NCBI RefSeq assembly: GCF_019734195.1
Contig: NZ_JAASHM010000001.1
Span: 248,001-312,000, forward strand
Direction: 5' to 3'
DNA: 64,000 nt
Source of the DNA: Clostridium sp. K13
GTDB taxonomy: Bacteria > Bacillota > Clostridia > Clostridiales > Clostridiaceae
Shown: in pieces, positions 39,101-49,021 of the stretch
How positions within the stretch are numbered: position 1 is the stretch's first letter
How the letters are laid out: the number at the start of each line of letters is the position of its first letter
Position numbers and translations under genes: made by a program
Notes under the pieces: generated by a model
Databases searched by the model: none
Told to the model about the DNA's origin: nothing
The model's input: the letters and a program-made list of their open reading frames with translations, nothing else

Positions 39101-42100
39101 TCAATACTTATTTACACTATTGCTCTTTTTTTTATTTACTGCAAATAATGCACCAGTTCCTATTAAAATTGAACCTAAAAGATATAAATAAAATACATTC
39201 ATTCCACCTGTAGATGGTAATTTACCATTTCCTGAACCTTGATTTCCATTAGATGAATTATTATTGCCGCCATTACCTGGATTTGTTGTTTGGCTATTAT
39301 CTTCAAGTACTTTAATTTTAGCTTCTGCATCTTCTAATACTTTCAATATATTTGATGGAATTAACTCCTTTTGTATATCAGTTAATGCTTCATATGATGC
39401 TCTTGCTTCCTTAACTTTATCTTTATGATTGAGTGTTATTTCTTTTGGAAGTTTATTAATTAAATCTATTACTTTATCTGCAGCAGCCTTATTTTCTTGT
39501 GCTTCAATATTCTCTAAAGTATCTATTGTAATTCTACCTTCAACTTCATAATTAACTTTACCTAATGACTCTATATATGATGCTAAAGCCTCATCTAATG
39601 CTCTAAATTCATTTTCAGTTGCAACATCACCAAAGCAAGGATATTCATCTCCCCCTGCTGCTAGGAAATCATTAGTTGCCACTAAGTACCTTTTATTCAT
39701 ATCAATATTTTCGCCATTTACAGTAATTTTAACCACTCTTTCTCCAGCTGGTTTTGTATCATCAAAAATAAATTTCAATCCTCCAACTTGAGTAAATCCA
39801 CCAAGTGATTCTGGATATACTCTTACTCCATGTTCTAGAACTTCTTTAATTTGAGAACCAGTTAAATATTTAGTTACTATAAAGTTTCCAAATGGAAGAA
39901 CTGAAATTATTTCTCCTCTAGTTATTTCTCCTTCATCAATACTTGATCTTATTCCACCACCATTAGTAATTGCAATATCAGCTTCAGTTTCATAAAGCAT
40001 TGCATCTGTAATAAGATTTGCTAAATTAGTTTCTTTAGTTCTAACATTTCCTCTTTCACCATCTAACTTAACTAAACTATTACCTACAACTTCTGATAAT
40101 ATTTCAAGTTGTTCATTATCAATAGCTTTTATAGCATCTGTTACTGTACTTTCAGGTGTATAAGTTAATGCTTCTTCTTTATTTATTAATGAAGCTGTTT
40201 TTACTTTTATCTTTTTAGTTTCTCTATCAACAACTAATGAAAGTTTACCTAAATTACCTTCATATTCACCAGTACTAACAATCAATGTATTATTTGCAGC
40301 TTCATATCCATTTTCAAATACTGTATGGCTATGACCATCTATAATTACATCAATACCTTCAACTGCCTCTGCAATCATTGTACTTTGTACTTCACTAGAT
40401 TCATCTGTTCCAACATGAGCTAAAGCAATAACAATGTCTGCACCTTGTGCTTTTAATGATGCAACTTGCTTTTTAGCACTTTCAATTGGATCAAAGAATT
40501 CTATACCAATTACATTATTAGGATTTGTTTTATAAGCAGTTTCTGGAGTTGTTAAACCAAAGAATCCTACTTTAATTCCATCAATTTCTTTTATAGAGTT
40601 TGATTTTAATAGTGACTCATTATCTTTTAATACATTAGCAGAAATAATTTCAAATCCATTTTCACCTTCTTCTGCTAAAGCTGCAAGTTCTAATAATCTT
40701 TCATAACCATAGTTAAAATCATGATTACCAGGAGTCATTAAATCATAACCTGAAAGCTTCATTAAATTTACAATATCTGCACCTTTATTTAATGTTGCAA
40801 AAGGAAGACCGTGTAATGTATCTCCAGCATCTACTAATAATGAATTAGATATTGACTTTTTAATTGCAGAAATTGTATCTATACCAATAACTGAGCTATC
40901 AGCTTTTACTCTACCATGACTATCATTAGTATGAAGTATAGTAATAGTCGTCTCAGTAGACTTTTCTAGTACAACTTCTTTACTATCTCTAACTCTGATT
41001 CTATCTCCTTCAGTATCTGTAGAAGCAAGGCCTATAGCTGTTACAGTATCACCTACTTTAATATTAGAATTAAACTTTCCAGTTTCAATACTATTATCAG
41101 ATGATCCAACATATCCATTTAAAAATACTCTTACATCACCGCTACCATCATTTACTATCATATACCCTGAATTATCAGCACCTATACTTTTTACTATACC
41201 AGTTACAGACACTAATAAGCCTTTATTAACCTCTAATGTAGCTTCTTTAGTAGTTAATTTTGTTGGTTCAATAATTTTATTCTCTTCTTCTAAAACTTCA
41301 ATACTATTTAAGTTAATTTGCTTTTCACCTTCATAAGAACTAACAGAACCAATTATTCTAACCTTTTGCCCTAAATTCAAATCAATTCCTGCCACTGGGA
41401 ATATATTAATTCCTGCTGTTTTATCTTGTACATAAATTGTATCAAAGAAAGCATTTCCTTCTTGGGTTCCTGCAGTAACATAACCTTCGATGCAGAATAC
41501 TTCTCCCATTTCAGCACTACGAACATCTTTAATTGGTGTTACTGCAACTTCTTTTTTAGCTGATTCTAAAATATTTAATACAATATTATAATTTGAATAT
41601 TGTAAATCACCATAATTATCTAAAGAAGCTTGTACTTCAAAATCAGACATAAATACAGTTCCACCAACAAATACATTTCCACCGCCAGATAATTTTTCTG
41701 TAGCTAATGCAATAACCTCACCCTTTGGAACACTTACTCCTGTAGTATTTTTATTAGAATCAAATGAATAAGTTGTATCAAAGCCTTTTACAAGCCATGT
41801 AGCCTTACCTTCTTTAACAGATTTTTCATTTAAGCTTACAGAACATCCACTATAGAAACTGTATTCTTGCTCAGCTACTACACCATTTGTAAATTCTGAA
41901 TTAGTATTTATATTTTTAAATCTTAATCTATAAGATTGTCCTGCATTATTATCATCATCAACTACTTCATCATTATTGATTCTTGTAGTTACATCTAAAG
42001 CTTCTAATAACTTATTAATTTGAGTTGAAGATGCATATTCTCCAGTACCATCTTGGTAATCTGCAAGACCAGTAACTATAATATTACCACCATTATCAGC

Positions 42101-45100
42101 ATAGTTTTTAACTACCTTAATAAATTCATCACTAAAGCTTTGAGGCTCATAGCTTATACCATTAGCCGTTCCAGCTTTTTTAGCAGGAGCAGTAATAATT
42201 AATAATTGAACATCCTTTAATAATTCATTTGTTATTTTATTTGTTTCAATATTTACAGCTACATCTTCACTATTTGCTATAGCAGTAAAGTTACCCATAT
42301 TATTCGCATAATATCCACCAACATAATCATTAAAATGTGTTGCATCTATAACAACTTTACTTATAACTGAAGGGTCTGATACAGTAATTTTTAATACATC
42401 TGTATATGTCTTTTCAACCCCATTTAATGTACCTTTTGCTTTTACATCAATATTAAAGCTTCCTGATGCATTAGGAGTATATTTAAAGCTGTAAGACCCT
42501 GTGCTTAATGAATTAATTGTTATTTTTTCGCTTGTACTATTTATTACTTCACCATCAATTGAATATTCTATACTATCAATAGTTAGTGGGAAATCTTCAT
42601 TATTATATAAAGAAGTTTCAATAATAAATTCTTCACCTTTAATTGGCATAGTTGTACTTGCTTCAGTTGTAGAAAGACCTGCTTTTTCAACTTCACCTAA
42701 CCATACTGGTGCTGTAACTGCAATATCTTTATCTTCTTGATCTATTCTAATATAGTAATACGAATAATCTGCTGGTAAATCAAACTCAATAGTACCTTCA
42801 TTTGAATTTAAAGTTTTACTATCTATTACTGCTCCACCATTTACTAATACAGAAACTTTTCCTATGTTTTCATTATCTTCATCTTTAACATCAACTTTAA
42901 TATTAACAGTATCAGGTTTATCAATTATACTTCCCATAATTTCGTCATTTAAAGTATAAACAATACTTAAGTTTTCATCTTCAGTTGAATAAGTTCTCAT
43001 ATTTCTTAATGCATCATATAAGTTTTCCTCATTTAAATCTTCTGCTAAAATTACAGTTCTTGCAGTATTAGCATTACCCCATTTACCCTTATGGTTATCT
43101 TGGTTATTAGTTGGAGCTACATGCCAACCTTTATCTAAGGCACGAGTATAGTAATCATAAGATGGGAAATATCCACTTCCTCTTATTGCTCCTTCACCAT
43201 TACCAACCTCTATCATTGTAACTAAACTATCTATCTGCTCATCATATAATGAAAAATCATTAAAGTCACCAAAAGTTTTTCCAGGATGGTTTAATTGAGA
43301 TAAAGACGCTGGGAATTCTTTTAATTTATTATAATAATTTTGCAAAGCATTTGAATCATTATTTGTTAAACCAGATTTATTACGGCTTTCAAATCCTGGA
43401 GTATTAAAGGTATTAATATGACCTATTCCATTTGACCATGTCATTTCATAAGCATAAACTCCTAAAAAGTTTTCATCAGTATATTTTTCTGCCACATTAT
43501 GAGCATTAACCCATTCAGGACTCATTGAACCATCTTCCATAGAAGCTTCTTTATCATTATCTAATGAATTTGAATGGTCTGTAACTGCTAAGAAATCAAC
43601 TCCTGATTTATTTTTCGCATAATCATAGGCATCTTCAATTGAGCCAGCCCCATCTGAAATATTTGTATGCGAATGTAATTGACCAAAGTATACATTTAAT
43701 CCATTAACATTTACTTTTTCTTTAACTGTAATTACAGCTTCTAATACTGAATTATTTCCATTTATATCAGATAAAGAAAGAGAAATTTTATGATCCCCTA
43801 CAGTTAATTCCTCTTCTGGCATATAAGTTATATATTTATCTCCTATTTCTGCTTTTTCACTTACGTTAATATCATCTAATAAAAAGCTTAAACTATCTTT
43901 TTTTATTTCTGATTCATCTTTATAACTTACTTTAATAGTCACTTTATTGTTTGTAGTAACTAAATTTCCTGGTGTTACTAAAGTTAAAGTTGGACCATTC
44001 CTATCTTCTTCAGTTTCTCCTGAAACTTGTGATTTTGTTATCTCACTAGCTCTAGCAACTCTTATTTGGTAACTAGTAAATTGTGAACATACACCTATAA
44101 CATCAACTTTATCATCCTTACTTATTTGGTCTAATTCAGGAATTTTATAAAGATTAATAGTGTTTCCTTCATTATCTGTAATAACTGTATTTGATGAAGT
44201 ATTTATATCACCAATAGTTACGTCTATAAACTTAACTCTTTGTGATTCATATTTTTCTCCTCCATCATTATTTATTATGTCAGTGATTTTTACTTCTTTA
44301 GGTTCTGGAAGTGAAACATTTGAAGCTCTCTTTTCTATATTAGTATATTGAATTTGAATTAATCCTTTATACTCAGCTGGTTGTCCCTCAACAATTACTT
44401 CATCACCTAGCTCTAACTCATCTTTACCTCTTAATGCAATACCTGCACTTCCATCTTGTAATGCATAATTATAATATGAACCTGATACTTCTTTAAAAAT
44501 TATTGTCCCTTTTACTTTTACACTTTCAGTAGCTTTTCTTGCTTCCTCTATTGATATTATGTCATTTTCTTCTGGACCAGGATCTGGAGTTTCACTTCCT
44601 CCATTATTATAAGAAGAATTTCTAGGTGTTGGTGTTCCAAGATAAAAGTCATCTTTGTTATTATTTGTATCCCATCCATTAGTTTCACCAATAGCTTCTC
44701 CATTATTGTCTTTTCTTTGAACACTAGTTGTATTACTCATTTTATCTGTAGGTGATGTTTCACTTTCATTAGCTGCTAAACCTATTCCAACTAAATCTAT
44801 TATATTACCATTATTATCAACTAATCTAACTTTACATTCGCTACCAGACATAGAAATATTGCCGGTTGCATCTGGAGTATCTAATTCTTCACTTTCTCCA
44901 GCTCCTGCTCCTTGCTGTATAAGATAATATCCTCCCGCCTTAATAATTCCTGATAATTCTGTACTTTGATTAAAAGTACCAGTTTTAGACGCATATTCAA
45001 ATTTCCATCCATCTAAATTAATATCATTTGCAGTTGGATTATATAGTTCTATGAAGTCATTTTTTAATGTAGCTCCACTATTGCCTCCCCCACCATAAAC

Positions 45101-45226
45101 TTCACTTATTACAACATATGTTGCTATGGTAGCATTTACTGCTTTAGTTGGTATGGTAACTAAACCTAATACCATAGTTAAAGCTACAAACAAATTCAAG
45201 AATTTACTTTTGGTGATTTTATACAT
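39101..45226 (-). CDS. 2041-residue wall-anchored multidomain nuclease/5'-nucleotidase
   Basis: Secreted, sortase-anchored protein. Domains in order: signal peptide (1-32); lamin-tail domain (about 36-200, ISEVYGGGGN start); OB-fold repeats (about 225-400); Ig-like segment (about 410-505). A PHP/CehA-type metallohydrolase follows, with HSHTNISDG (518-526) and TDHSNS (549-554). Further beta modules and an OB repeat lead to a calcineurin-like 5'-nucleotidase with TNDSHGR (about 1433), VDAGDTLHG and GNHDFNYG (about 1498), plus its C-terminal specificity domain. The tail is a FIVAR-like helical segment, Asn/Gly linker and LPSTG (about 2003) with membrane helix. Expected role: extracellular breakdown of nucleic acids or nucleotides to nucleosides. 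Monocistronic, gggggag ribosome binding site. Confidence 0.9.
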   Translation of the reverse strand: MYKITKSKFLNLFVALTMVLGLVTIPTKAVNATIATYVVISEVYGGGGNSGATLKNDFIELYNPTANDINLDGWKFEYASKTGTFNQSTELSGIIKAGGYYLIQQGAGAGESEELDTPDATGNISMSGSECKVRLVDNNGNIIDLVGIGLAANESETSPTDKMSNTTSVQRKDNNGEAIGETNGWDTNNNKDDFYLGTPTPRNSSYNNGGSETPDPGPEENDIISIEEARKATESVKVKGTIIFKEVSGSYYNYALQDGSAGIALRGKDELELGDEVIVEGQPAEYKGLIQIQYTNIEKRASNVSLPEPKEVKITDIINNDGGEKYESQRVKFIDVTIGDINTSSNTVITDNEGNTINLYKIPELDQISKDDKVDVIGVCSQFTSYQIRVARASEITKSQVSGETEEDRNGPTLTLVTPGNLVTTNNKVTIKVSYKDESEIKKDSLSFLLDDINVSEKAEIGDKYITYMPEEELTVGDHKISLSLSDINGNNSVLEAVITVKEKVNVNGLNVYFGQLHSHTNISDGAGSIEDAYDYAKNKSGVDFLAVTDHSNSLDNDKEASMEDGSMSPEWVNAHNVAEKYTDENFLGVYAYEMTWSNGIGHINTFNTPGFESRNKSGLTNNDSNALQNYYNKLKEFPASLSQLNHPGKTFGDFNDFSLYDEQIDSLVTMIEVGNGEGAIRGSGYFPSYDYYTRALDKGWHVAPTNNQDNHKGKWGNANTARTVILAEDLNEENLYDALRNMRTYSTEDENLSIVYTLNDEIMGSIIDKPDTVNIKVDVKDEDNENIGKVSVLVNGGAVIDSKTLNSNEGTIEFDLPADYSYYYIRIDQEDKDIAVTAPVWLGEVEKAGLSTTEASTTMPIKGEEFIIETSLYNNEDFPLTIDSIEYSIDGEVINSTSEKITINSLSTGSYSFKYTPNASGSFNIDVKAKGTLNGVEKTYTDVLKITVSDPSVISKVVIDATHFNDYVGGYYANNMGNFTAIANSEDVAVNIETNKITNELLKDVQLLIITAPAKKAGTANGISYEPQSFSDEFIKVVKNYADNGGNIIVTGLADYQDGTGEYASSTQINKLLEALDVTTRINNDEVVDDDNNAGQSYRLRFKNINTNSEFTNGVVAEQEYSFYSGCSVSLNEKSVKEGKATWLVKGFDTTYSFDSNKNTTGVSVPKGEVIALATEKLSGGGNVFVGGTVFMSDFEVQASLDNYGDLQYSNYNIVLNILESAKKEVAVTPIKDVRSAEMGEVFCIEGYVTAGTQEGNAFFDTIYVQDKTAGINIFPVAGIDLNLGQKVRIIGSVSSYEGEKQINLNSIEVLEEENKIIEPTKLTTKEATLEVNKGLLVSVTGIVKSIGADNSGYMIVNDGSGDVRVFLNGYVGSSDNSIETGKFNSNIKVGDTVTAIGLASTDTEGDRIRVRDSKEVVLEKSTETTITILHTNDSHGRVKADSSVIGIDTISAIKKSISNSLLVDAGDTLHGLPFATLNKGADIVNLMKLSGYDLMTPGNHDFNYGYERLLELAALAEEGENGFEIISANVLKDNESLLKSNSIKEIDGIKVGFFGLTTPETAYKTNPNNVIGIEFFDPIESAKKQVASLKAQGADIVIALAHVGTDESSEVQSTMIAEAVEGIDVIIDGHSHTVFENGYEAANNTLIVSTGEYEGNLGKLSLVVDRETKKIKVKTASLINKEEALTYTPESTVTDAIKAIDNEQLEILSEVVGNSLVKLDGERGNVRTKETNLANLITDAMLYETEADIAITNGGGIRSSIDEGEITRGEIISVLPFGNFIVTKYLTGSQIKEVLEHGVRVYPESLGGFTQVGGLKFIFDDTKPAGERVVKITVNGENIDMNKRYLVATNDFLAAGGDEYPCFGDVATENEFRALDEALASYIESLGKVNYEVEGRITIDTLENIEAQENKAAADKVIDLINKLPKEITLNHKDKVKEARASYEALTDIQKELIPSNILKVLEDAEAKIKVLEDNSQTTNPGNGGNNNSSNGNQGSGNGKLPSTGGMNVFYLYLLGSILIGTGALFAVNKKKSNSVNKY

Positions 45227-45399
45227 TTTACTCCCCCTTTTGATTGATAATATAATTGAAATAAATAATTTTAATATATAAACTTATTTATTCATTACTA
45301 ATATTATACTCATCAAAATGGGTATTATGTAAATATTTAACTTTTATTAACTTAATTTAAATTTATTTAACACATATTTATATTTTTATATAAAAAAAT

Positions 45400-45422
45400 G
45401 CTAGTAGCTCATGGCTACTAGC
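45400..45422 (-). terminator. terminator downstream of the M42 relic
   Basis: 9-bp stem gctagtagc/gctactagc, 5-base loop, T run on the minus-strand exit. The surrounding 45227-45512 has no gene. Confidence 0.85.
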
Positions 45423-45512
45423 TATTAGATATTATATCTTTAACAACAAATCATTTACTTATCATTTTCGTTCAACATCCTACTTAGTGAAAATTAGTTT
45501 TTTCTCATTATG

Positions 45513-45788
45513 TCATTCTATTAAATATTGCAATAATAATTGATACATATTATTTAAAGAATCAATATGAGTTCTTTCATATCCATGACTACCTCTTGTA
45601 CCTGGTCCTATAGCTGCATGTCTTACATTATTACCAGCAGTCATTGCAAAATCAGAATCTGTACCATATCGTGGTGTAAAGATATCAATTTCATATGCCA
45701 CATCTGCTTTTTCAGCCGCTTCAACAAGCTCTGTTAACATTTCATAATGATATGGAAATCTTGAATCCATATTACATGCTAATAAAAA
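45513..45788 (-). pseudogene. 3' relic of an M42-family aminopeptidase gene
   Basis: About 85-90 codons encode the C-terminus of an M42 (YsdC/FrvX-like) metallopeptidase: LLACNMDSRFPYHYEML, then YGTDSDFAMTAGNN and the family end RHAAIGPGTRGSHGYERTHI. The catalytic core and N-terminus are missing. Reading upstream, the homology runs straight into the T tract of the terminator of the next gene (45794-45825), so the truncation point is at that terminator. The ATG at 45770 is an internal Met. Not functional. Confidence 0.85.
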
Positions 45789-45793
45789 AATAG

Positions 45794-45825
45794 AGACAAG
45801 CTCATATTTTTATATAAGCTTGTCT
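45794..45825 (-). terminator. terminator overlapping the FUSC stop codon
   Basis: Stem agacaagct/agcttgtct (45794-45802, 45817-45825). The minus-strand exit gives ctattttttt; the gene's stop at 45810 lies in the loop. Confidence 0.85.
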
Positions 45826-46814
45826 GCGTATTCTAATTTTTTATTAAATATTAATTTATCTGCTAAAAGAGCTAACATAACTCCTATACATATGTACCCT
45901 ACTCTTTCTATAGCTGTTGTGATAGTCCCATTAGTTACTGAAACTGAAGCGACTACTGACACAGTTATACATATAATTTTATCTCTATAGTTGGTAGTAT
46001 ATGAATCTAAGTACCCAGCTACTAAAACTAGCAATCCTCTTATAGTATTATCTTTAATAATCATGAATAATATCATTATTATAATTACACCTATAATAGT
46101 TCCTTGTAAACGCTGCTTTGATCTTTCTATGCAATGTTCAGAATATAATTCAGTTAACGCAAATATTGTATATACTATCCAACGTCCTTGAGCTAAATTA
46201 AATAAATCTACTAAAAATACTGCTATTGTAGTAATTAAAGCTACCCTAATTGCATAAGCTCCTCTTACATGATGAATATCAAATTTATTAAATATTCTTA
46301 TATATTCACTCTCTTTATTTATAATATCTTTTTCTATATTTTTAACTTCAATTTTATTATTTTTGCTCTTTCTATGAACTATAAGTTGAATCAGCATTAT
46401 TAAAAATGCCCCAATCGTTAGTCCCACTAATCTTTTTATAAAATCATTGCCTGTTACAGGAGTATATAACATAAATAAATATTGTAATCCAAAAGGAACA
46501 AGGATTACCTTATTTAATTTAGATGTTAAAAAATAACCAATTAATAATAAAACTACAAAATTTAAAACTAATCCCAAATATATATGATGACTTGATATAT
46601 TAGAGAAAATTCCTGAAATTAAATTTATAAAAAGTAATTTTATAAAATTATTATATAAGTTCTTAGTTAAATCCTCTTGCATTAGTACTAATATCGACAC
46701 TAGTATAGTAACTCCTACTAAGTTGTTACTTGCTCCAAATATACGCCCAAACAAGTTAACAAATAATAAAATTACTATAAACATTATAGTATTAGATATA
46801 ATTTTATTTTTCAT
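45810..46814 (-). CDS. FUSC/aromatic-acid exporter family membrane protein
   Basis: About 334 residues from ATG 46814, chosen because ggaggg lies 6-11 bases upstream; an in-frame ATG 96 bp further upstream has no ribosome binding site. It has two blocks of about five hydrophobic helices. Between them is a charged cytoplasmic loop (about 145-190). The second block starts with the FUSC-like pattern HHVRGAYAIRVALITTIAVF and QGRWIVYTIFALTELYSEH, including GRW and the QRLQGTIIG motif. The family exports aromatic acids or related compounds; cargo unknown. It diverges from an MFS gene. Confidence 0.82.
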   Translation of the reverse strand: MKNKIISNTIMFIVILLFVNLFGRIFGASNNLVGVTILVSILVLMQEDLTKNLYNNFIKLLFINLISGIFSNISSHHIYLGLVLNFVVLLLIGYFLTSKLNKVILVPFGLQYLFMLYTPVTGNDFIKRLVGLTIGAFLIMLIQLIVHRKSKNNKIEVKNIEKDIINKESEYIRIFNKFDIHHVRGAYAIRVALITTIAVFLVDLFNLAQGRWIVYTIFALTELYSEHCIERSKQRLQGTIIGVIIIMILFMIIKDNTIRGLLVLVAGYLDSYTTNYRDKIICITVSVVASVSVTNGTITTAIERVGYICIGVMLALLADKLIFNKKLEYADKLI

Positions 46815-46966
46815 AAAATTCCCTCCATTTCTCTTTTCTAATTGTTTGAAACAACGAACAATATTATCATAAAAAATTAATAAATTCAAATATAAAAACT
46901 TAAAATTCACAAAATTTTTAATAAAGATGATATAATCGTATAAGTATATAAGGGGGGAAATTCAAT

Positions 46967-48157
46967 ATGTTTAATTTATTATTAGCAGTCATATATTTAG
47001 CTTTTATTAGTTTAGGATTACCAGATTCATTATTAGGATCTGTTTGGCCCACTATGTATCAGGAATTTAATGTTCCTGTATCTTATGCTGGTGCAATTTT
47101 TATGATTATTTCTGCTGGCACAATTTTTTCTAGTTTACAAAGCGATCGTCTTACAAAGTCATTCGGTACAGGCAAAGTTACAGCATTTAGTGTTCTCATG
47201 ACAGCCATAGCTTTATGGGGATTCTCTATAAGTAGTTCTTATTGGATGTTAATATCATTGGCAATACCTTATGGCCTTGGTGCTGGTAGCGTTGATGCTT
47301 CCTTAAATAATTATGTAGCACTTCATTATAAAAGTCATCATATGAGTTGGCTTCACTGTATGTGGGGTATTGGTGCTAGTATAGGTCCATATATTATGAG
47401 TTTTGCATTAGTTAATGGTCAAACATGGAATATGGGATATCTTTATATATCATTAATTCAAGTTGCTCTAACTGTAATCATTATGTTAAGTTTACCTCTT
47501 TGGAAAAAGCCTTTCATTATAAACGATATACAAGAAGTGGATGTTGGAAATGAAAAAAATAAAGCACTTACCTTAAAAGAAATAGTTAATATTCCTGGAG
47601 CTAAACAAGTAATGATTATGTTTTTCTGTTATTGTGCTTTAGAGCAAACGGCTGGATTATGGGCTAGTAGCTACTTGGTATTACAACATGGGTTTGACTT
47701 AGAAGTAGCAACAAGTTATGGAAGCCTATTTTTTATAGGAATTACAGTAGGCAGAGCTATTAGTGGATTTATTACAATGAAATTAAAGGATAAAGAAATG
47801 ATTTATTTAGGGCAAGGTATAATCTTAATTGGTATTATAATTATGTGTTTACCTCTTGGCCATCAAGTGTCTCTAATAGGTTTAGTTACTATTGGTCTTG
47901 GTTGCGCTCCAATATACCCTTGTATTATTCATTCTACACCTACCAATTTTGGGAAAAACAAATCACAAGCAGTTATAGGTGTACAAATGGCCAGTGCCTA
48001 TGTTGGAAATCTATTAATGCCACCTCTATTTGGTATTATTGCAAATCATATAAGCGTAATAGTTTTTCCAATATATTTACTACTAATTTTAATAATTATG
48101 GTGGTAATGCATATTAAATTAAATAAAAGCGTATCACAAAATATCTTGATCAATTAG
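46967..48157 (+). CDS. MFS transporter (FucP/sugar-MFS-like)
   Basis: A 396-residue twelve-helix MFS protein starting MFNLLLAVIYLAFISLGLPD, with SLLGSVWPTMYQEFNVP, the motif A-like loop QSDRLTKSFGTGKV, and the long conserved YGLGAGSVDASLNNYVA of sugar-type MFS proteins (FucP/GlcP-like). The central loop is acidic. A ggggggaa ribosome binding site precedes the ATG. Divergent from the FUSC gene. Sugar or sugar-like transport is likely but the substrate is unproven. Confidence 0.82.
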   Translation: MFNLLLAVIYLAFISLGLPDSLLGSVWPTMYQEFNVPVSYAGAIFMIISAGTIFSSLQSDRLTKSFGTGKVTAFSVLMTAIALWGFSISSSYWMLISLAIPYGLGAGSVDASLNNYVALHYKSHHMSWLHCMWGIGASIGPYIMSFALVNGQTWNMGYLYISLIQVALTVIIMLSLPLWKKPFIINDIQEVDVGNEKNKALTLKEIVNIPGAKQVMIMFFCYCALEQTAGLWASSYLVLQHGFDLEVATSYGSLFFIGITVGRAISGFITMKLKDKEMIYLGQGIILIGIIIMCLPLGHQVSLIGLVTIGLGCAPIYPCIIHSTPTNFGKNKSQAVIGVQMASAYVGNLLMPPLFGIIANHISVIVFPIYLLLILIIMVVMHIKLNKSVSQNILIN

Positions 48158-48175
48158 TCATCTAGTTAAATACTT

Positions 48176-48270
48176 AAAGGAGCTGTATCATATTGAATTT
48201 ATAAATTCAATATGATACAGCCCCTTTCTTATTCGGCTAGTATCAAAAATTATTTTGATACAGCCCCTTT
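48176..48270. repeat. 25-bp palindrome plus partial copy with shared 15-bp repeat
   Basis: Arms 48176-48200 and 48203-48227 pair over 25 bp with one mismatch. A second hairpin follows at 48239-48262 (tatcaaaa...ttttgata). The 15-mer tgatacagccccttt occurs at 48213-48227 and again at 48256-48270. Both can act as terminators between the convergent MFS and pyridoxamine-oxidase-like genes. The repeated GGGGCTGTATCA end also looks like a mobile-element terminus. Confidence 0.8.
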
Positions 48271-48282
48271 TATTAATTTTAA

Positions 48283-48687
48283 TTATAGTTTATAACTTTT
48301 AGGTGGATTACCACTAAAATCAGCAATTGTTGCCTTTGCTTCATCAAGATAAAAAGCTTCAAAAATTGGATTTTCTGCATTATTATATAATGATTTTACA
48401 AGTGGACTATGTTCAATTATAGCTTTCTTTATTTCTAAATTATCAGTAAATACTACTTTTCCACTTAATCTCATCCATTCAAACTTTGGTGAAGATGTAC
48501 AAATTTCTACATAAGGATTTTGTTTAATTTCTTTATACACTTCTTTTGTGTTGTTTGTACAAAAATATAATTTGCCATCCTTTTCTATCATAAATTGAAA
48601 TGGTCTAACCTTAGCTTTACCATCCATACCTACTGTTGAAAAATATTGTACTGAATTTGCATTTAAAAATTTAACTATTTCGTTCAT
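48283..48687 (-). CDS. pyridoxamine 5'-phosphate oxidase family protein
   Basis: A 134-residue FMN-binding split-barrel protein. The pattern VQYFSTVGMDGKAKVRPF, followed by LYFCTNNTKEVYKEIKQNPY and VEICTSSPKFEWMRLSGKVV, is typical of the PNPOx-like group of general stress or nitro/F420-type flavoproteins. It lacks the residues of true PdxH at the C-terminus. An agaggtat ribosome binding site precedes the ATG. Monocistronic. The actual substrate is unknown. Confidence 0.87.
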   Translation of the reverse strand: MNEIVKFLNANSVQYFSTVGMDGKAKVRPFQFMIEKDGKLYFCTNNTKEVYKEIKQNPYVEICTSSPKFEWMRLSGKVVFTDNLEIKKAIIEHSPLVKSLYNNAENPIFEAFYLDEAKATIADFSGNPPKSYKL

Positions 48688-48820
48688 TCTTTATACCTCT
48701 CTAATTTCAAATTTGTTAAAAGAAATTTAACTTACAAGCTAATAATAAATGCTTTTTTCCATACTGTATAGTAAGCACTTTAAAGTGCTATAGTTTCCCT
48801 AGAGATACTATTACAGAAAC

Positions 48821-48960
48821 TTATCCTAATGCTACATCTAAAATCATCATAATGACAAAGCAAATTGCAAATCCTATTGTTCCTAAATCTGAATGTTTTC
48901 CATTACTTATATTATTGAAAATATTTTTAAATCCAGTAGGGTTTAATTTGTTTTATTATT
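48821..48960 (-). pseudogene. 3' relic of a ZIP-family metal transporter
   Basis: A minus-strand frame ending at 48821 reads LNPTGFKNIFNNISNGKHS, then DLGTIGFAICFVIMMILDVALG-stop. The final membrane helix with the MMxLDVALG ending is characteristic of ZIP/GufA-type divalent metal transporters. All upstream helices are absent. It occupies part of the otherwise gene-free 48688-49021 stretch. Confidence 0.6.
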
Positions 48961-49021
48961 CAAACTTATCTAAAATTATTAAGCCTTATATGTAATCAAT
49001 ACAATAGACTTTTTATTAGTT

